From contig CAMYEY010000078.1 in the NCBI GenBank assembly GCA_947254895.1, positions 1 through 6,729 on the forward strand: 6,729 nucleotides of DNA, written 5' to 3'. Position numbers and translations under genes: made by a program. The stretch comes from an uncultured Clostridia bacterium. GTDB lineage: Bacteria; Bacillota; Clostridia; Saccharofermentanales; DTU023. This document shows positions 6,272-6,729 of the stretch, one piece after another. Each line of letters opens with the position of its first letter. Within the stretch, counting starts at the first letter, position 1. The notes under the pieces are model-generated. The model saw only the letters and a program-made list of their open reading frames with translations, did no database searches and was not told the DNA's origin.

Positions 6272-6729
6272 ATGAGAGGTCGTTTAAACTTGTTATATTC
6301 TGAAAGAAAAATACTGGCAGGCATACCGGTAATTGAACTTGCTCTGGAGGCCTTGAGGTCAAAGCCGGCCCCCCTTTTATTTTTTTACCATGGCTGGACT
6401 GCCTCCAAAGAAGAGGTTTTGGGCTTTGGAAAAGTTTTGGCCCGTAAGGGCTTTCGCCTTGTCTTGCCGGATTGTAGTCGACATGGTGAGAGGGCGACAG
6501 AAAGTCTTAAGATGTGGCAGGCCCACCAGGTTTTTTTGACGGTCCTAGAAACTGCGGCTGAATTTCCGACTTTGTTAAAGCACTATCAGGAATCAGGCCT
6601 TATAGATAAGGACTTTGTGGCTGTGGCTGGTGTTTCCATGGGTGGTCTGGTGACCAATGCTATCCTGTGCAATAATCCTGAAGTTCAGGCAGCCGGTAGC
6701 CTGATGGGAACAGCCTGCCTGACAGCTTA
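6272..6729 (+). CDS. Alpha/beta hydrolase, YitV-like esterase type (3' end outside window)
   Basis: N-terminal 152 residues of a serine hydrolase, open to the window edge. FFYHGWTASKEE (37-48) carries the HG oxyanion motif. LPDCSRHGER (65-74) is the conserved DxxxHGER element, and AGVSMGG (119-125) is the nucleophile elbow with Ser122. AAGSLMGTACL (140-150) matches the strand after the elbow in Bacillus YitV-like esterases. The acid and histidine of the triad lie beyond the window. There is no signal peptide, so it is probably cytoplasmic. ATG 6272 is chosen because the frame is closed by TAG at 6251 and SERKILAGIPVIEL fits the family N-terminus; the only other upstream option is TTG 6266. 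The Shine-Dalgarno is weak and buried in a hairpin. The substrate is unknown; esters of small acids are the usual guess for this group. It is divergent from the response regulator. Confidence 0.85.
   Translation, partial: MRGRLNLLYSERKILAGIPVIELALEALRSKPAPLLFFYHGWTASKEEVLGFGKVLARKGFRLVLPDCSRHGERATESLKMWQAHQVFLTVLETAAEFPTLLKHYQESGLIDKDFVAVAGVSMGGLVTNAILCNNPEVQAAGSLMGTACLTA

Noticed and set aside
1..6729. Frequent CCGG tetramers as a possible uptake or recognition signal
   Set aside because: CCGG looks common by eye, but flanking bases vary and no longer shared motif appears; codon preference explains it more simply.

Overview
The window looks like a chromosomal segment of a Bacillota (Firmicutes) bacterium. 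The basis is Shine-Dalgarno sites of the AGGAGG type, a U-tailed intrinsic terminator, an exonuclease III of the streptococcal/lactococcal ExoA type, and a two-component pair whose conserved stretches resemble pairs common in Clostridia and related low-GC Gram-positives. Base composition looks intermediate (roughly mid to high 40s % GC by eye), so I do not name a genus or order.

Layout. Positions 1-1155 hold the 3' part of an ABC-2 type membrane permease (plus strand; its start lies before the window), closed by a clean intrinsic terminator at 1203-1241. A candidate promoter then leads into exoA (1327-2151, exodeoxyribonuclease III/AP endonuclease). Its 3' end has been tandemly duplicated in 21-bp steps, each step carrying an in-frame TAG. 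A good promoter and Shine-Dalgarno site precede serS (2319-3611, seryl-tRNA synthetase). serS converges on a minus-strand operon: a response regulator (6110-5382) followed by a multi-pass sensor histidine kinase (5389-3608). The kinase start overlaps the regulator stop by 8 bp, and the kinase stop overlaps the serS stop in a shared palindromic TTAA.

The regulator is transcribed away from a divergent plus-strand gene beginning at 6272, an alpha/beta hydrolase of the YitV-like esterase type that runs off the window end. The 161-bp divergent region holds a 10-bp palindrome, a second small dyad, a candidate promoter for the hydrolase, and a perfect 9-bp-stem hairpin ending 5 bp before the hydrolase start codon.

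How it fits together. exoA and serS are housekeeping genes, for DNA repair and for tRNA charging. The histidine kinase and regulator form a membrane signalling unit with unknown stimulus. The only plausible local target visible is the divergent hydrolase, and that link is inference. I see no insertion sequence, CRISPR array, rRNA or tRNA gene, prophage gene or defence system, and nothing that clearly makes this an undescribed system. The most unusual sequence-level features are the stop-codon-bearing repeat at the end of exoA, the leader hairpin of the hydrolase, and the fully overlapped convergent ends of serS and the kinase.
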